Shown: in pieces, positions 17,188-26,714 of the stretch
Numbering within the stretch: position 1 is the first letter of the stretch
How the letters are laid out: each line of letters begins with the position of its first letter
Program-made: the position numbers and the translations under genes
Assembly (NCBI GenBank): GCA_030427245.1
Contig: JAUHXA010000030.1
Span: 1-64,000 of the forward strand
Source of the DNA: Bacteroidia bacterium
Lineage (GTDB): Bacteria > Bacteroidota > Bacteroidia > Chitinophagales > UBA2359
Direction: 5' to 3'
DNA length: 64,000 bases
The notes under the pieces: model-generated
Seen by the model: the letters and a program-made list of their open reading frames with translations, nothing else
What the model was told of the DNA's origin: nothing
Database searches by the model: none

Positions 17188-18498
17188 TCATTTCAACCAC
17201 TCCAATAATACATCAATCCCTTCCATCGCCTCCCCACAACATTGCTCCAAAAAAGCAGTATCCAAAGGTCGGTCGGCATATTCCGTAGCTGCTATCTTCA
17301 ATGCCTGCGTTCCATCAAAATTCACATAGGCCATTCGAGCAATCAACTGATGAGAAGGAAGTCCAAAGTCACTTCCCGGTAAAAGTGCAACACCTGTCTC
17401 TTCCAACAATTTCCGACAAAAATCACCACTTGTTTCGACACCTCTTTCCTTCAATTTTTCGCTGTAATGAGAAAAGTTGGGAATCAAATAAAAACCACCT
17501 TTGGGATAAGGCAAGGAGATGTGATGAGCTTTAAACTTTTCGTAAATCGCACTCCCCAAAACCTTCAATACCCGACGGCTATTTTGAAGATACAGGTCAA
17601 TGTCTTCCCCTCCTTCAAAAGCCCGAATTGCGGCATATTGAATCGGCGCACTTGTAGCCGTAAAAGTTTCGCTTGCCACAACAGACATGGCATTCAAGAG
17701 CCACCTCAAAGACGGTGGAAAGGCAAAAATCCCCAAACGCCATCCTCCAGCTCCACACCATTTGCTCAAACCCGTACTGACAATTGTACCTTCGGGATAA
17801 AAACGGGCAATCGAAACGTGCTGACCTAAGTGGTCGACATCTCCATAGATTTCATCCGACAACAAAATCAAGCGGTATTTTCGAGCTACTTCCGCAATCG
17901 CCTCTATCTGCTGCGAACTGTAAGTCGCCCCTGTTGGATTATTGGGGTAATTCAAAATGATGATTCGAGGGCGGTCAGGGTCTTGTCGACACAACCCCTC
18001 CAAATCTTCGGCTGTCAAACACCAATCATTTGCTTCTTTTGTCGCCAACCAATGCACATTTCGCCCTACGATTTGGGCTTGTGGAGCATACGAAACCCAG
18101 CTTGGAGCCGGCAGCACCAAATCTCCATAATACACCAATTGCAGCAAAAACAACAACTCTTTAGAACCTGGTCCCACCATAATGTCTTCCGCAGTTCGAT
18201 CAATGCCTTGTTTTTTCAGATAGACATTTGTAATCGTTTCCCGTAAAGGATACAATCCCTTGACCGCCAAGTAATCCTTTTGAAAAGCATTTTCTTGCAA
18301 AGCCGCTACCACACTATCAGGAACGGGAAAAGGCGACTGCCCCAAACCAAATTTATAGACTTTTTTACCTTGCTGAATAAGTGCATTGCTCAATTCATTG
18401 ATGGCAAGTGTTGCCGAAGGCTTCAAACCTCTGACATTGAGGTTTAGGTGGACAACGGGTTGAAATTTTTCTTGGAAAGAGGGGAGTGATTGGGACAT
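17188..18498 (-). CDS. Class I/II PLP-dependent aminotransferase
   Basis: A fold type I aminotransferase of 436 residues. The PLP-binding Lys lies in STGLSKWCGAGGWRLGIF (about residue 245). NYPNNPTGATYS and SDEIYGDV supply the conserved Asn and Asp/Tyr that hold the cofactor, and a C-terminal Arg (IARMAYVNFDG) probably binds the substrate carboxylate. It resembles aspartate/aromatic aminotransferases; the substrate is not decided. It is convergent with the MeaB gene, with only 23 bases between stop codons. Confidence 0.9.
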   Translation of the reverse strand: MSQSLPSFQEKFQPVVHLNLNVRGLKPSATLAINELSNALIQQGKKVYKFGLGQSPFPVPDSVVAALQENAFQKDYLAVKGLYPLRETITNVYLKKQGIDRTAEDIMVGPGSKELLFLLQLVYYGDLVLPAPSWVSYAPQAQIVGRNVHWLATKEANDWCLTAEDLEGLCRQDPDRPRIIILNYPNNPTGATYSSQQIEAIAEVARKYRLILLSDEIYGDVDHLGQHVSIARFYPEGTIVSTGLSKWCGAGGWRLGIFAFPPSLRWLLNAMSVVASETFTATSAPIQYAAIRAFEGGEDIDLYLQNSRRVLKVLGSAIYEKFKAHHISLPYPKGGFYLIPNFSHYSEKLKERGVETSGDFCRKLLEETGVALLPGSDFGLPSHQLIARMAYVNFDGTQALKIAATEYADRPLDTAFLEQCCGEAMEGIDVLLEWLK

Positions 18499-18667
18499 AG
18501 TAGAACTGTTTTGGCTGTAAATTTATTTAAAAACCAATCACAAATCAAATATCGTTAATCATAAATCTTATATCCACATAGGATGTACGATTTTTGAAGT
18601 TTGATATTGGATTTTTGCCCCAAGAAAGTGGCTGAAAACAATGCTCTCAAATTTATCAAGGTTTGGA

Positions 18668-18722
18668 GGTGACATCTTTGTAGAGTAAAAATAGCTTGTA
18701 CCGACTTCTCGGTATGTCACCT
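18668..18722. terminator. Nested hairpin after the exonuclease/GIY-YIG gene
   Basis: GGTGACAT (18668-18675) pairs with ATGTCACC (18714-18721), enclosing a second stem TACCGA/TCGGTA (18699-18714 region). It lies between the 3' end of the minus-strand gene and the start of the next. A T-run follows only on the plus side, so termination on the minus strand is uncertain. Confidence 0.4.
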
Positions 18723-18735
18723 TTTTATCTCTTTA

Positions 18736-20523
18736 CTAAAACCGATAAATCCAAACCCCTTTTCGTTTCTTCCTCAAATACCCTCTAATAATCGTCTGCA
18801 CATCGGGATTCTCTCGAAACGGAATCAACTCTTTTCGGACATGGGGTAAGATGGTGAGTTTGTGAAAAGTAGTGAGTTCGTAGATTTCATTTTTATTGGA
18901 GACAGCAGGTTTTGGATTGCCCAATTGTATGACCTCAGAAATAGAAGGTTCAGCAAGGGGTTGTTCGCTAACTGCAATTTCACCCTCTACTTCCCCAAGT
19001 TCTTGGGGCAAGCTTTCCTCAGTTGTCAAATCTTCATTCGCTTCAATAAAAGTTTCCTGTTCCTCATATACCAAAGCATCCGCATCGTATTCGACTACAA
19101 AATCGTCTCCCTTTTCCTCTTCAATATCAGGTTCTTCCGCTTCCTCTATTCCAAGAGATAATGCCTCATCTTCTATCTCGATTTCTTCAATAAGCACCTC
19201 TGGACTTTCTTCTTCATCGTCAACCAACAAAGGCTTGATTTTTTCCAAAGGCACATACGCATATCCCAAATATTGATTGCCTTCAATAATAACCACCGAC
19301 TTCTCCAATTCACTTCGCCCCTTGTCAATAATAAGCATATTATCAGCAGGATAACTGTAAAATTTGACCAAACGTTTGATTTTGTCGTTGTGCATTTCCA
19401 CGCTGTCTTCTTCCTCCACAAAATCCTCTTCCTCATACGCACTCTGTCGAATCCAAGCCTCAAAAGCCAGCAAATTGCACCACTCCAAACTCAACTGATA
19501 CTGAACCGCAGCACGCAGCACAAAACTAAAGGCTTGCCACTTAGAAGAAAATTTTTGAAAAAGCTGTTCCTTCCTTTCCAGCTTCAAACTGTCAATCTCC
19601 AAAACTTTGAATCCCAATTCATTTACTTCAATATACACGCCATACTTGTAGCGTTTGCGTCTTTGCGCTCGATTGAAGGCAGGCATGAAGCGTTTGATTT
19701 CGTCCGACTCCAATAGCAAGGCAATCAACTCGCTGCCTGTCAAGCGGTATTGAAGGTCGTAAATCACTGCAATCATGTTTTGTTTTTTGCTCGACTCCAA
19801 ATCCGTATTGAAGTGACTCATGATTCGGTCACGAATATGCAGACTTTTACCCAAATAAATGATACGTCCTTTTTTGTCCAAAAAGTAATACACACCCGTT
19901 GCTTTCGGCAATTCATCCACTTTTTGGGGTGGCAAATTGGGCGGCAATTTTGCAGTGAGGGCAATGCTGCGAACCAGTTTTTTATCTATCGAAGGATAGT
20001 GTTGGATAAAGAGTTTTTCAAAAACCTTAGCAATGGTTCTCGCTCTTTTCTTCAAATTGTAAGAGTTGTCGTACTTCAATCCGAAATGACGACACAATCC
20101 ACCGAGACTTTTACTTTTAGGCTTATCCTCCAAATTTGCAGCCGTATCAAATCGCTGTTCAATCAACATTTTAAGGTCGAGGTGTGGGCGTTGGAAGCGA
20201 AAAGGAGTGGGTTTGAAGGCGCTTTTGAGGAGGGCATAACTCAATCGAATATTGAAGCCAACCAAAGTTGTATCTTTGGTAAAGTCAAAAATCTGTTCTG
20301 CAATGTCCTCAAATACAGGTGCTTTCTTCAATCTTTTTTCCGAAAAATTGACCAATGCCATCAAAAATTCCGATACTTCTTTTTCGGGATTGACCAGTGA
20401 ATGAAAGCAGTCAATGATTTTGCCATTGGCATATTTCACCAGCGCCACTTCCATGATTTTGTCACGGCGAGGGCTGCCTCCCGTAAATTCGAGGTCAACG
20501 ATGGTGAATATGACTTCTGACAT
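18736..20523 (-). CDS. Exonuclease (Pol III epsilon-like) fused to GIY-YIG nuclease
   Basis: The ATG at 20523 starts MSEVIFTIVDLEFTGG, the first DEDD exonuclease motif (DxE); the 10-residue upstream extension is dispensable. Residues about 1-175 are a DnaQ-like 3'-5' exonuclease. Residues about 205-290 are a GIY-YIG domain (GVYYFLDKKGRIIYLGKS, then HIRDRIMSHF), as in UvrC and Cho. The remainder has a long acidic Glu/Asp-rich segment (about 370-535) before a basic C-terminal tail (RGYLRKKRKGVW). The pairing matches the DnaQ/UvrC-like proteins of Bacteroidota and suggests repair of DNA lesions. The acidic linker length looks unusual. Confidence 0.85.
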   Translation of the reverse strand: MSEVIFTIVDLEFTGGSPRRDKIMEVALVKYANGKIIDCFHSLVNPEKEVSEFLMALVNFSEKRLKKAPVFEDIAEQIFDFTKDTTLVGFNIRLSYALLKSAFKPTPFRFQRPHLDLKMLIEQRFDTAANLEDKPKSKSLGGLCRHFGLKYDNSYNLKKRARTIAKVFEKLFIQHYPSIDKKLVRSIALTAKLPPNLPPQKVDELPKATGVYYFLDKKGRIIYLGKSLHIRDRIMSHFNTDLESSKKQNMIAVIYDLQYRLTGSELIALLLESDEIKRFMPAFNRAQRRKRYKYGVYIEVNELGFKVLEIDSLKLERKEQLFQKFSSKWQAFSFVLRAAVQYQLSLEWCNLLAFEAWIRQSAYEEEDFVEEEDSVEMHNDKIKRLVKFYSYPADNMLIIDKGRSELEKSVVIIEGNQYLGYAYVPLEKIKPLLVDDEEESPEVLIEEIEIEDEALSLGIEEAEEPDIEEEKGDDFVVEYDADALVYEEQETFIEANEDLTTEESLPQELGEVEGEIAVSEQPLAEPSISEVIQLGNPKPAVSNKNEIYELTTFHKLTILPHVRKELIPFRENPDVQTIIRGYLRKKRKGVWIYRF

Positions 20524-20696
20524 TTGGTTTCTGTTCTTGTTAGCCAAATGCAAAAATACAATTTTGTTGCTTACAGAAAACTATGTTTTTTGGGTTTTAA
20601 CCACAATAGTTCACATAAGGACACATAGTCTTTGATGCGTAAATATTTGCAAACAAGTTCAAGTTAGATTTTGTTAAATAAAAAAACGCTTATAGT

Positions 20697-21428
20697 ATGA
20701 GTAATTATACAAAAATTGAACGTTCCTTTAAGTATTGGACACGTACTGATTTAGAGAAAATTCTGGGTTTACATCCAAAGAAAAAATTGGATGTATTAGA
20801 GAATTGGTTGGCGATGGAAAAGGATTTTTCATTGAGCCAAGATGAAGTCGTTTATTTAGAAGAATTGCGAATAGAAACAGAAGAGTTGATAGACTATTGG
20901 AATGAAACAGAATTGCGAGAAAACTTTATTTCCTTACTAACAAGACTTGTAAGTTTTAAGGATTTGAAAAATAATTTTTATCATTTTGCAGAGCGTTATT
21001 TCAGCGTCAATGTAGTTGTTAAGCCCATTTATGAGGTGAAATTGTTTGGCTATACAGATTGGTTGGTAGCAACTGGAAAAAGTGCGCCCGAACATCCTTT
21101 CTTTTTCATTCACGAATACAAACCGGAGGAAGGAAAAACAATTGACGGAAGAGGGCAATTGTTGTCGGAAATGTATGCTGCACAAGTGCTTAACAAAAAA
21201 CCTCCTATGCCAACATTGAAGAATCCAACCCCAAAACACTACTACAAGGACATTCCTCTATATGGCATATATGTATCAGGAAGGCTTTGGTTTTTTATGG
21301 CATTGAAGGATAAAGAATACAGTATTTCAGGAGCTTATGATAGTATGAACAAAGATGATTTGCAGCGCATTGTGAAATTATTGAAGGCACAAAAACAGTT
21401 GATTTATGAGGTGGTGAAAAAAGCATAA
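20697..21428 (+). CDS. Conserved protein with PD-(D/E)XK-like core
   Basis: A 243-residue protein without signal or membrane segment. The middle contains GYTDWLVATG, then FFFIHEYKPE, then GRGQLLSEMYAA; this D...ExK...Q order is the core of many PD-(D/E)XK nuclease folds, though D-to-ExK spacing should be checked. The first 100 residues are helical. Related proteins are common as single genes in Bacteroidota. No DNA-methylase or other restriction partner is near, so a restriction role is not supported. Confidence 0.55.
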   Translation: MSNYTKIERSFKYWTRTDLEKILGLHPKKKLDVLENWLAMEKDFSLSQDEVVYLEELRIETEELIDYWNETELRENFISLLTRLVSFKDLKNNFYHFAERYFSVNVVVKPIYEVKLFGYTDWLVATGKSAPEHPFFFIHEYKPEEGKTIDGRGQLLSEMYAAQVLNKKPPMPTLKNPTPKHYYKDIPLYGIYVSGRLWFFMALKDKEYSISGAYDSMNKDDLQRIVKLLKAQKQLIYEVVKKA

Positions 21429-21449
21429 TAATGAACAAATCACCAGTCA

Positions 21450-22964
21450 CTAATCCACCAATAACTGCTTGATCTCCTCCAAATACTCCCGATGATTCGC
21501 CAATCTCGGAATCTTATGCTGCCCTCCCAATTTCCCCCGATTTTTGAGCCATTTATAGAAAGTACCTTTAGGAACGCTTTGCACCAAAGGAAAACGCATT
21601 GCCATGCCTTTGAAGCGTTTGGCTTCGTAGTCAGAGTTGAGTTTTTGGAGTTCGGAGTCGAGGATGGTGGCGAATTTTTGAAGGTCGGCAGGAGCTTGGT
21701 CAAATTCAATCAGCCATTCATGTGTGCCATTTTCATCACCCGAAAAATAGACAGGAGCAGCCGTGTATTCTTGCACCTTTGCACCCGTTTGTTCACAAGC
21801 CTTGTGAATCGCTTGGTCGCTGTTGTCGATAATCACCTCTTCGCCAAAAGCATTGATAAAGTGCCGAGTGCGTCCCGAAACTTTGATGCGGTGAGGCGAA
21901 AGTGTGGAGAACTGAATGGTGTCGCCAATCATGTACCGCCATAGCCCCGAATTGGTCGAAATAATCAGCGCATAATTTTTCCCCACTTCCACTTCCTCTA
22001 ATTGCAGCGTTTGCGGATTCTCTTTGTCCAATTCTTCCATTGGCATAAATTCGTAAAAAATTCCATGCTTCAACATCAACAACATATCGTCCCGATTCAG
22101 CGCATCCTGTACTGCAAAAAAACCTTCGGAGGCATTGTAGGTTTGCCAATAGTGGGTTTTGTTGGGCGGAATCAAGGCGGCAAATTGTTCTCGATAAGGC
22201 GTGAAACTGACTCCTCCATGTATATACAATTCAAAATTGGGCCAGACCTCCAATAAGTGATTCTTACCAGTTATTTCCAAAAGGCGTTTGATTAAGAGAA
22301 TCGTCCAAGTCGGTACGCCTGCAAGATGGGTAATGTTTTGGTGGACAGTACTTTGAGCGATTTGCTCCAGTTTGTTTTCCCAATTGTCTTGGAGTGCGAC
22401 GGAAAGTTTGGGTTCGTTGAGAAACTTGGCAAAGTAAGGCATATTTTGCATCAAAACAGCGGACAAATCTCCATATTTGCTTTGTGTATTGAGTTCACTG
22501 ATGCTGTGACTGCCACCCATGATGATGGCTTTGCCTGTGTAAACTTTGGTCTGTGGGTATTGGCGACAATAAAGGGTCATGCTGTCGATTCCTCCTTTGA
22601 AGTGGCAGTTTTTGAGTGCGTCTTTGCTGACAGGAATGAATTTGCTTTTGTCGCTTGTCGTTCCCGATGATTTGGCGAACCATTGAATGGGTTGTGACCA
22701 CAAGACATTTTGTTCGCCCGACATCGTACGATTGATGTAGGGTTTGAGGCTGTCATAATCCTGTATGGGGACTCGTTTTTTGAAGTCTGCAATGGTGGAA
22801 ATATGCTTGTAGTCGTGGTCTTTTCCCCAAGCGGTGTTTTGAGCTTTGTGAATCAATCTTTTGAATACTTGCTTTTGAGCTTCAATGGGCGATTGCAGCC
22901 AATGGTCAATTGTGGATTGACGGCTCGATAGATATGTGGAGGCGATGGTGTTGAGGAGGTGCAT
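21450..22964 (-). CDS. GH3 auxin-responsive promoter family protein
   Basis: A 504-residue member of the GH3 acyl-adenylating family. It has SSGTTSDKSKFIPVS (the ATP-binding P-loop-like motif, about residues 100-115), YNASEGFFAVQ (motif 2, about 290) and YMIGDTIQF (motif 3, about 345). Plant GH3 proteins join acyl acids to amino acids; bacterial members, common in Bacteroidota, have unassigned substrates. The 3' end faces the PD-(D/E)XK-like gene with 21 bases between them. Confidence 0.9.
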   Translation of the reverse strand: MHLLNTIASTYLSSRQSTIDHWLQSPIEAQKQVFKRLIHKAQNTAWGKDHDYKHISTIADFKKRVPIQDYDSLKPYINRTMSGEQNVLWSQPIQWFAKSSGTTSDKSKFIPVSKDALKNCHFKGGIDSMTLYCRQYPQTKVYTGKAIIMGGSHSISELNTQSKYGDLSAVLMQNMPYFAKFLNEPKLSVALQDNWENKLEQIAQSTVHQNITHLAGVPTWTILLIKRLLEITGKNHLLEVWPNFELYIHGGVSFTPYREQFAALIPPNKTHYWQTYNASEGFFAVQDALNRDDMLLMLKHGIFYEFMPMEELDKENPQTLQLEEVEVGKNYALIISTNSGLWRYMIGDTIQFSTLSPHRIKVSGRTRHFINAFGEEVIIDNSDQAIHKACEQTGAKVQEYTAAPVYFSGDENGTHEWLIEFDQAPADLQKFATILDSELQKLNSDYEAKRFKGMAMRFPLVQSVPKGTFYKWLKNRGKLGGQHKIPRLANHREYLEEIKQLLVD

Positions 22965-23524
22965 AGTTTTGACAGTTGGTTTTTGGTGGGGTGAAAATAG
23001 GGAATAATGCTTATTGGGGCAATGCTTGGTAACGAATGAAAATTAAAATAAGAATAAAAATTAAAAAATCACCTTGTTTAGGCAGCTGGTAATTTCAAAT
23101 GCAGAACTCACTTTTTGGATGTGACTTCATTGTAGAGCAGAATTAAGGGTAGAACTTCCTGTTTGTATTAATTGATTTAGATTTTAATTCGTGTTTTTTG
23201 ACAACATTGGATTATGACTAAACTCAATCCTTCAAAGTCACAAGATGCTTAAGCAGAATTGGAGAAATTGAGAAAAAGTAGGTACATTCGATACTAGTGT
23301 AGCAAATAAACAATTAATATTCCTCTACAAACTATATACTTGTACTGTTCAACCCACCCCTGCCCCTCCCAAGAGGGGATTTCTTCACTCTGTACGGGTA
23401 TTCCCCTCCTCGGAGGGGCAGGGGTGGGTTCCAATATATCGCTTGCCAACTTAGAAAAGAATATTAAAAACTTATTTGCGGGGCTACAATCGAATATTTT
23501 AAAGCACAAAACAAATCACAAAAA
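22965..23524. other. Gap with a palindromic repeat and a small relic frame
   Basis: Besides the palindrome at 23351-23430, a short frame starts at about 23214 (MTKLNPSKSQDA), is broken by a TAA and continues (AELEKLRKSRYIRY). It may be a decayed small gene. A segment at about 23118-23150 resembles the hairpin flank at 18665. Nothing else was seen. Confidence 0.4.
23351..23430. repeat. 80-bp palindromic G/C-rich intergenic element
   Basis: AACCCACCCCTGCCCCTCC at the left end pairs with GGAGGGGCAGGGGTGGGTT at the right end. Inside, AGAGGGGA faces TCCCCTCC. It sits in a gene-poor gap upstream of peptidase E. Three other G-rich palindromes occur in the window (26475, 57048, 58500). Confidence 0.75.
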
Positions 23525-24223
23525 ATGCCTAAAAGACAAATCATAGCGATGGGAGGCGGAGGCTTCTCCATGGAACCTGACAATCCAAAATTGGACGAGT
23601 ATATTTTGAAGCAATGCCAGAAAGACCGACCCAAAGTCTGCTTTCTTGCGACCGCAAGTGGGGATGCAGAAGGGTATATGGATAGATTTTATGCTGCCTT
23701 CAATGAAAAACAGTGTGAGCCGAGTCATTTGTCGTTGTTCAAAGGACATACAAATCGAATTGAAGAGTTTGTATTGCAGCAAGATGTAATATATGTCGGT
23801 GGTGGGAATACGAGAAATATGTTGGTATTGTGGCGAGAATGGGAATTGGACAAGATGTTATTGAAGGCTTACCAAAACGGAACGATTTTGTGTGGTTTGA
23901 GTGCGGGAGCGATTTGTTGGTTTGAAGAAGGTTTGACCGATTCTGTACCAACGGAACTGAACCGTTTAGCGTGTTTGGGGATTTTGGAGGGCAGCAATTG
24001 TCCGCATTTTGATGGAGAATCAGAGAGGCAGAAGGCATATGAAGACAAGGTGAGAAGTGGAGAAATTAAGGCGGGAATAGCTTGTGACGATAGTGTGGGT
24101 TTGCATTTTGTGGATGAGAAATTAGAGCAAGTTGTTGCTTCAACTTCCAATAGTTTTGCCTATCGCTATTGGGTAGAAAAAGGGGAATTGCAGCGAGAAA
24201 AATTGACACCGATTCGACTTTGA
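23525..24223 (+). CDS. pepE: Peptidase E (S51 family dipeptidase)
   Basis: A 232-residue alpha-aspartyl dipeptidase-like protein. IIAMGGGGFSMEP starts the fold, VIYVGGGNTRNML follows, and the nucleophile elbow is GLSAGAICWF with Ser at about residue 125. IACDDSVGLHF is the later conserved stretch, with the catalytic His. It is cytoplasmic and cleaves N-terminal aspartyl dipeptides. It is slightly longer than E. coli PepE. No linked gene is evident. Confidence 0.88.
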   Translation: MPKRQIIAMGGGGFSMEPDNPKLDEYILKQCQKDRPKVCFLATASGDAEGYMDRFYAAFNEKQCEPSHLSLFKGHTNRIEEFVLQQDVIYVGGGNTRNMLVLWREWELDKMLLKAYQNGTILCGLSAGAICWFEEGLTDSVPTELNRLACLGILEGSNCPHFDGESERQKAYEDKVRSGEIKAGIACDDSVGLHFVDEKLEQVVASTSNSFAYRYWVEKGELQREKLTPIRL

Positions 24224-24368
24224 TTTTGAAGAGAATAGATTTTCTGCTAAGGCAATACAAGATTGATTTTGATATATGTAATAATATGTAAAAATAGTTT
24301 GTACTTTGGAACTTTTTAGAACAATTTAGTATTGATTCTATTTTTACAACATCAATCAAATTATTTTT

Positions 24369-26261
24369 ATGAGTACAAAATTTACATTTACCAATCTATT
24401 ACTAATTACAGTACTATTATTTCAAACTACGCTCACGACTTGGGCGCAAGAAAAACTATGGGAAAAAGACCTCAAAGCCGAATTGAACATGGTCAGTTGG
24501 ATTTTGCAAGCCAATGATGGACGTATCATTGCCGCAGGAGACAAGGGCTTATTGGCTTTGGACAATGAAACGGGAGAAGTGCTTTGGCACAACAAAGAAC
24601 TAAAAGCTGTCGACAAAAGTTCTTTCCTCAATATTGACGGTTTGCCGCTTTTTTATGTGGATTACCAACCTATTTTGGACAAAACGAGGGGCTTGTTGAT
24701 TAATTCGAGTACGGGCGACATCGTGTATGACACCAAAGATGATGGACACAAAGTGAAGGCTTTCAACATTTACCCCGAACAAGCTGCCATCCTTTTTGAG
24801 TTGGAAAAGAAGGGTACACAAAGCCTAATGAAGTTCAGCCTCAAAACATGGGAAGCGGAATGGCTGACCGATATTGGAGAAGTGAAAGGGCTGCTGAGTA
24901 AAGTGAAAAACATGGCAACAAATGTAAGTTTCATTGAGCATGGACCTTATTTTACCAATGATAATCAGTTTATTGCAGGACTAAAATCTCAAATCGTGAG
25001 TATCAATTTTGATACGGGCGAATTGAATTGGGAACAGGAAACGGATAAGAAAATCAAGGCGTTGGTCTATTCTGACCTCAATGACAAACTGTATTTGGGT
25101 ATCCGAAAATCCAACAAATTGACCGTTTTGCATCCAAAATCGGGTGAAGACATCACACCTGGTAAATTGAAGCTTCGAGGCAGTCTTTTGGATGTTCGCC
25201 CCGACGAAAAGAACAATTTGATACTTGTAGAAACGGAGGGCTTCAATTTGATTGATCCCAAAACAGAGGAATTTGTGTGGAAGAAAAGCTATAAAATTGA
25301 CTACTTGGATGAGGTAATTCCCTATGGCGACCAATACATTGCGATTGGAAAGGATGAAAAAAATGGGAGTATTTCACTTGTGGATGCAGACGGTAAAAAA
25401 GTATGGGACAGCAAGGTGAAAGGATATGCTTACTACACGACTCCTACACCTAAAGGAGTATTGTACATCTCTACCGAAAGAGCGAATATTTTGGACTATG
25501 CGGATGGCAAAGATGTCTGGAAAAAAGACGTGAAATTCAAATCTATTCCTGCCGTTACTTATGATGAAAAGGAGGAAAAAGTCATCATTTTTGAAAATGG
25601 AAATGCCTACAAATTTGATTTGAAATCAGGTGACATTGACCTATTTGCAGAAGATGTAAAGCTGGAAGATGTCAACAAAAAAACACCTTTGACCGCAGAA
25701 TATGTGGAGGGCAATTACTTCATTGGAACAGACCAACACGCCTCTCTTTTGACTTCCGATGGAAAACTGGTTTACACCAAACATTTTGAACCTGTCAGCA
25801 GCATTGGTGGATTATTGAATCTGGCTGAATCGGCTTTATATACCGCTACTGGCGTGGATTTGGATGTTCAGGGAAGCATGGAAAATATCAATGCTCTGTC
25901 AAGTATGGCCAACGGTTCTTACCGTTCGGGAGGCGACCAAGGAAGTGGCGGGAGCAGTACTTCTGTGGTAGCAGGTATGTATGTTGGAACGAGTAGTGGT
26001 GCAATGGCTCCTGTGTTTGAAATCACCAAAACACGCTACTTCAATTCCAAAGATACGAAGATGTACAAGTTCATGACCTCTAAAGATAAAGGGAGTGATG
26101 GGGCTACGGGAAATTACATTTTCCAACTAAACAAAAGCACAGGTGAAATCGAAAAGGAAATCAAACTGCTCGACAAAACACCCGATTATATTTTGGATTC
26201 TATTGATGAAAGAGTGTTTTTGAATGAGAAAAATCATTTGATTTCCTCTCATCAATTGTAG
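24369..26261 (+). CDS. Secreted PQQ-like beta-propeller protein
   Basis: The signal peptide ends at TTWAQ (about residue 27). The 600-residue mature chain repeats the WD/PQQ-like pattern (ALDNETGEVLWHNKEL, SINFDTGELNWEQETD, LVDADGKKVWDSKVKG), predicting a seven- or eight-bladed propeller for about residues 30-460. The remaining part has a Gly/Ser stretch (GGDQGSGGSSTSVVAG) and a further blade-like segment. There is no T9SS or IPTL C terminus, so it is probably periplasmic. It may be a scaffold or quinoprotein-like protein; no quinone ligands were identified. Confidence 0.8.
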   Translation: MSTKFTFTNLLLITVLLFQTTLTTWAQEKLWEKDLKAELNMVSWILQANDGRIIAAGDKGLLALDNETGEVLWHNKELKAVDKSSFLNIDGLPLFYVDYQPILDKTRGLLINSSTGDIVYDTKDDGHKVKAFNIYPEQAAILFELEKKGTQSLMKFSLKTWEAEWLTDIGEVKGLLSKVKNMATNVSFIEHGPYFTNDNQFIAGLKSQIVSINFDTGELNWEQETDKKIKALVYSDLNDKLYLGIRKSNKLTVLHPKSGEDITPGKLKLRGSLLDVRPDEKNNLILVETEGFNLIDPKTEEFVWKKSYKIDYLDEVIPYGDQYIAIGKDEKNGSISLVDADGKKVWDSKVKGYAYYTTPTPKGVLYISTERANILDYADGKDVWKKDVKFKSIPAVTYDEKEEKVIIFENGNAYKFDLKSGDIDLFAEDVKLEDVNKKTPLTAEYVEGNYFIGTDQHASLLTSDGKLVYTKHFEPVSSIGGLLNLAESALYTATGVDLDVQGSMENINALSSMANGSYRSGGDQGSGGSSTSVVAGMYVGTSSGAMAPVFEITKTRYFNSKDTKMYKFMTSKDKGSDGATGNYIFQLNKSTGEIEKEIKLLDKTPDYILDSIDERVFLNEKNHLISSHQL

Positions 26262-26280
26262 TAGAAATTATTGATTTTTA

Positions 26281-26429
26281 GACTTTGGACGAAGGAGCAA
26301 AGAGGCAAGAAGTAAGATTTTAAATGTTTGATAATGAGCAACTTATGCTTAGGTGCGTTTTGCTGTAAATTTATGATTATCAATATTTTGTGTCTTGCCT
26401 CTTACATCCTACTTCTTTCGTCCAAAGTC
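26281..26429. repeat. Inverted-repeat element, family B copy 1
   Basis: GACTTTGGACGAA (26281-26293) pairs with TTCGTCCAAAGTC (26417-26429), and GAGGCAAGAAGTAAG is echoed inverted just inside the right end. A shorter relative lies at 57796-57868. Confidence 0.65.
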
Positions 26430-26474
26430 CAAATTGAGGCGAAACTGTATAAAAATTAAAATTGAAAAGCGTAA

Positions 26475-26653
26475 TACACTGTTTCAGAAATTTATTCACA
26501 TTAAACAATGACTAAAATTCTCAAATCACATCCCCCTAAATCCCCCTTCAAAGGGGGACTTGCCTCACTATCAGTGAATTCCCCCTTTGAAGGGGGCGAG
26601 GGGGATGTTACGTCAGTCTTGAGTCATCATTAAATTACTTATGAAACAGTGTA
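26475..26653. repeat. MITE-like palindrome with TACACTGTTTCA ends
   Basis: TACACTGTTTCA (26475-26486) is repeated inverted as TGAAACAGTGTA (26642-26653). Inside, a second inverted pair (CATCCCCCT...AGGGGGATG) forms a long G-rich stem around 26527-26610. The 25 bases from 26585 to 26609 recur exactly at 58543-58567. No transposase is encoded, so it is a non-autonomous element or RNA-forming repeat. Confidence 0.7.
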
Positions 26654-26714
26654 GTAACCTGTTTGCCTAAAAACGGGTCATGCTTTTTTTGATTAAAGAC
26701 TGCAATGTAAACAG

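Larger units (their letters stand above)
26262..26714. other. Repeat-filled intergenic gap
   Basis: Two nested palindromic elements occupy most of this gap (26281-26429 and 26475-26653). No coding frame is supported. Confidence 0.7.
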
